DNA of 64,000 nt, from the NCBI RefSeq assembly GCF_021462265.1, contig NZ_JAJONF010000005.1:248001-312000 (forward strand). Reading direction: 5' to 3'. Made by a program: the position numbers and the translations under genes. The notes under the pieces were generated by a model. That model was given only the letters and a program-made list of their open reading frames with translations. It did not search any database and was not told the DNA's origin. The DNA comes from Streptomyces shenzhenensis (lineage in GTDB: Bacteria; Actinomycetota; Actinomycetes; Streptomycetales; Streptomycetaceae). Below, piece after piece: positions 62,530 to 64,000 of the stretch; the first letter of the stretch is position 1, and each line of letters opens with the position of its first letter.

Positions 62530-63548
62530 CCAGCAATCTCTACATCCAGGACGTGACCCTGCGGGACGGTATGCACGCGGTGCGGCACCGCTACTCCGTC
62601 GAACAGGCCCGCTCCATCGCCTCCGCACTGGACTCGGCGGGTGTCGCCGCGATCGAGATCGCACACGGCGACGGCCTGTCCGGCTCCTCCCTCACCTACG
62701 GCGTCGGCGCCCACACCGACTGGGAATGGATCGAGGCCGTCACCGACGCCGCGCGGCGGGCGATCCCCACCACGCTGCTGCTGCCCGGCATCGGGACGGT
62801 CCACGACCTCAAGCAGGCACACCGGCTCGGTATCCGCTCGGTGCGGATCGCCACCCACTGCACCGAGGCCGACATCTCGGCCCAGCACATCGCCGCCGCG
62901 CGAGAGCTGGGGATGGACGTCGCCGGGTTCCTGATGATGTCCCACATGGCCGAACCCGCCGAACTGGCCCGCCAGGCCGCGCTGATGGAGTCCTACGGTG
63001 CCACCTGCGTGTACGTCACCGACTCGGGCGGGCGCCTGACCATGGAGGACGTCCGCGCACGCTTCCGGGCCTACCGCGACGTCCTCGACCCCGCGACGGA
63101 GATGGGCATCCACGCCCATCACAACCTCGCCCTCGGCGTCGCGAACAGCGTGGTGGCCGTGGATAGCGGCGCGATACGCGTCGACGCGTCCCTCGCCGGG
63201 CAGGGCGCGGGCGCCGGGAACTGCCCGCTCGAGGCGTTCATCGCGGTCGCGGACATCCACGGATGGAAGCACGGCTGCGAACTGTTCCCGCTGATGGACG
63301 CCGCCGACGACCTGGTCCGTCCGCTGCAGGACCGCGAAGTGCGCGTCGACCGCGAGACTCTCACCCTTGGCTACGCGGGCGTGTACTCCAGTTTCCTGCG
63401 CCACGCCGAGATCGCCGCCGAGCGGTACGGACTCGACACCCGCTCGATTCTCGTGGAGGTCGGCCGGCGCAAGATGGTCGGCGGCCAGGAGGACATGATC
63501 ACGGACATCGCGCTGGATCTCGCACAGCGATCCGCCCCCGTCGCGTGA
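62526..63548 (+). CDS. mhpE: 4-hydroxy-2-oxovalerate aldolase
   Basis: A 340-aa class II aldolase of the DmpG/HMGL type: [20 protein letters not shown] with the metal-site Arg-Asp, [32 protein letters not shown] and [16 protein letters not shown] with two metal-ligand His, then [17 protein letters not shown]. It splits 4-hydroxy-2-oxovalerate into pyruvate and acetaldehyde, passed to MhpF. GTG 62526 overlaps the mhpF stop (GTGA). Last gene of the unit; no strong terminator hairpin was spotted. Confidence 0.95.
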   Translation: MTSNLYIQDVTLRDGMHAVRHRYSVEQARSIASALDSAGVAAIEIAHGDGLSGSSLTYGVGAHTDWEWIEAVTDAARRAIPTTLLLPGIGTVHDLKQAHRLGIRSVRIATHCTEADISAQHIAAARELGMDVAGFLMMSHMAEPAELARQAALMESYGATCVYVTDSGGRLTMEDVRARFRAYRDVLDPATEMGIHAHHNLALGVANSVVAVDSGAIRVDASLAGQGAGAGNCPLEAFIAVADIHGWKHGCELFPLMDAADDLVRPLQDREVRVDRETLTLGYAGVYSSFLRHAEIAAERYGLDTRSILVEVGRRKMVGGQEDMITDIALDLAQRSAPVA

Positions 63549-64000
63549 CCGGCTCCCCGGTCCACAACTCGTGGCGGTGCTGACGAACGAGCCCGTCCGT
63601 CAGCACGGGCGAATCCTGGCGCCGCCTTTCGGGTGATCCTCACGTCGTATGTCCCGCTGAGGGCCGGATCCACGCACAGGAGCACGCGCAGAGCGTGTGG
63701 CGACTGTGCTGTCCGGCCGGCACGCAGAGCGGGGAACGACACGGAGTACACGGCCAGCGGTATGCGCGGGCCAGGTGCCGTTCAGGACCTCGGCCATCGC
63801 GTTGTCGCACGAGTCCGCGACGGCCGCCCGTCCGCGGCGGCCCGCACTGCCGGCACTGAAGCTGCCGGATCGTCTCGCCTCCCAGCAGATCAGGGGCAGG
63901 CGCCTGCGGGAATGGCCGGCTGTCTGCTCGCGTTGCAGAGAGCGTGGTTGTGAAGGGGACAGTGTCCCCGGGCCTCACCCATTGCCCATGAGGACGATCG
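63549..64000. other. 3' flank of the aromatic acid cluster
   Basis: 452 bp to the window end. The only recognisable item is a transposase scrap at about 63759-63820. No complete gene is seen and no transporter such as mhpT follows inside the window. Confidence 0.5.
63759..63820 (-). pseudogene. IS3-family transposase OrfB scrap
   Basis: The minus frame DSCDNAMAEVLNGTWPAH resembles the block GDSxDNAxAExxNGTxK of IS3 OrfB transposases, which holds one of the catalytic acids' neighbours. Homology is lost on both sides. A very short match. Confidence 0.5.

Noticed and set aside
59758..62664. 968-codon minus-strand frame across the aromatic cluster
   Set aside because: It runs antisense to mhpD, mhpF and part of mhpE, which have coupled starts and full family motifs.
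1..64000. CRISPR arrays, rRNA or tRNA genes
   Set aside because: No regularly spaced short repeats, rRNA segments or tRNA cloverleaf with conserved TTCGA arm were noticed by eye; a tRNAscan or CRISPR-finder run would settle it.

Overview
The window looks like a Streptomyces chromosome segment, probably an accessory or arm-like region. GC is very high (my estimate is about 70%), third codon positions are strongly GC-biased, GTG starts are frequent, and the gene families (ECF sigma with SnoaL-like tail, SpoIIE/HATPase regulator, GH87 and GH54 secreted enzymes, LAxTG surface protein, Doc-like toxin) are typical of that genus. No rRNA, tRNA or CRISPR array was seen. Species cannot be given from sequence alone.

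Layout. (1) 0-2.2 kb: the 3' part of a class III CoA-transferase and a glutaryl-CoA dehydrogenase-like gene. (2) 2.5-7.0 kb: a short-chain dehydrogenase overlapping a 965-aa fusion of an APC amino-acid/amine permease with a flavin monooxygenase, divergent from a TetR regulator across two identical palindromes. (3) 7-13.6 kb: an AraC fragment, an aldo/keto reductase with a MerR-type promoter, then a decayed site-specific recombinase element (one intact recombinase, a frameshifted HTH gene, a broken zinc-finger recombinase), three copies of its end sequence, and a dehydrogenase-AraC chimera. (4) 13.8-25 kb: oxidoreductases with a LysR regulator; an ECF sigma with its NAD(P)-binding partner; a 5'-truncated phosphatase; an FHA-flavin monooxygenase fusion ended by a MITE-like element; an L,D-transpeptidase. 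(5) 24.7-43.2 kb: EamA/MarR pair, GH54 arabinofuranosidase with two nearly identical lectin domains, an ActP-like symporter with its DUF485 partner, a type III polyketide synthase, a SpoIIE-type phosphatase, an APH-family kinase, a large GH87 alpha-1,3-glucanase-like protein and glutamate decarboxylase. (6) 43.6-55.3 kb: a Doc-like toxin-antitoxin pair, small regulator/enzyme pairs (isochorismatase/GlxA-type, HxlR/quinone oxidoreductase), an epoxide hydrolase, and much gene debris (IS3 and ISAs1 fragments, two MFS pseudogenes including one at 34.6 kb, CPBP protease, caspase-like and type III PKS remnants) around an AAC(3)-family acetyltransferase.

(7) 55.5-63.5 kb: a complete lower pathway for 3-(3-hydroxyphenyl)propionate-type aromatic acids: hydroxylase (mhpA), extradiol dioxygenase (mhpB), C-C hydrolase (mhpC), hydratase (mhpD), acylating acetaldehyde dehydrogenase (mhpF) and aldolase (mhpE). 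It is split into two coupled transcription units, each with its own IclR-family regulator and a visible dyad operator. The expected products, pyruvate, acetyl-CoA and succinate or a related acid, feed central metabolism.

The strongest candidates for something not commonly described are the permease-monooxygenase fusion, the FHA-monooxygenase fusion, and the repeated recombinase element with its associated chimera.
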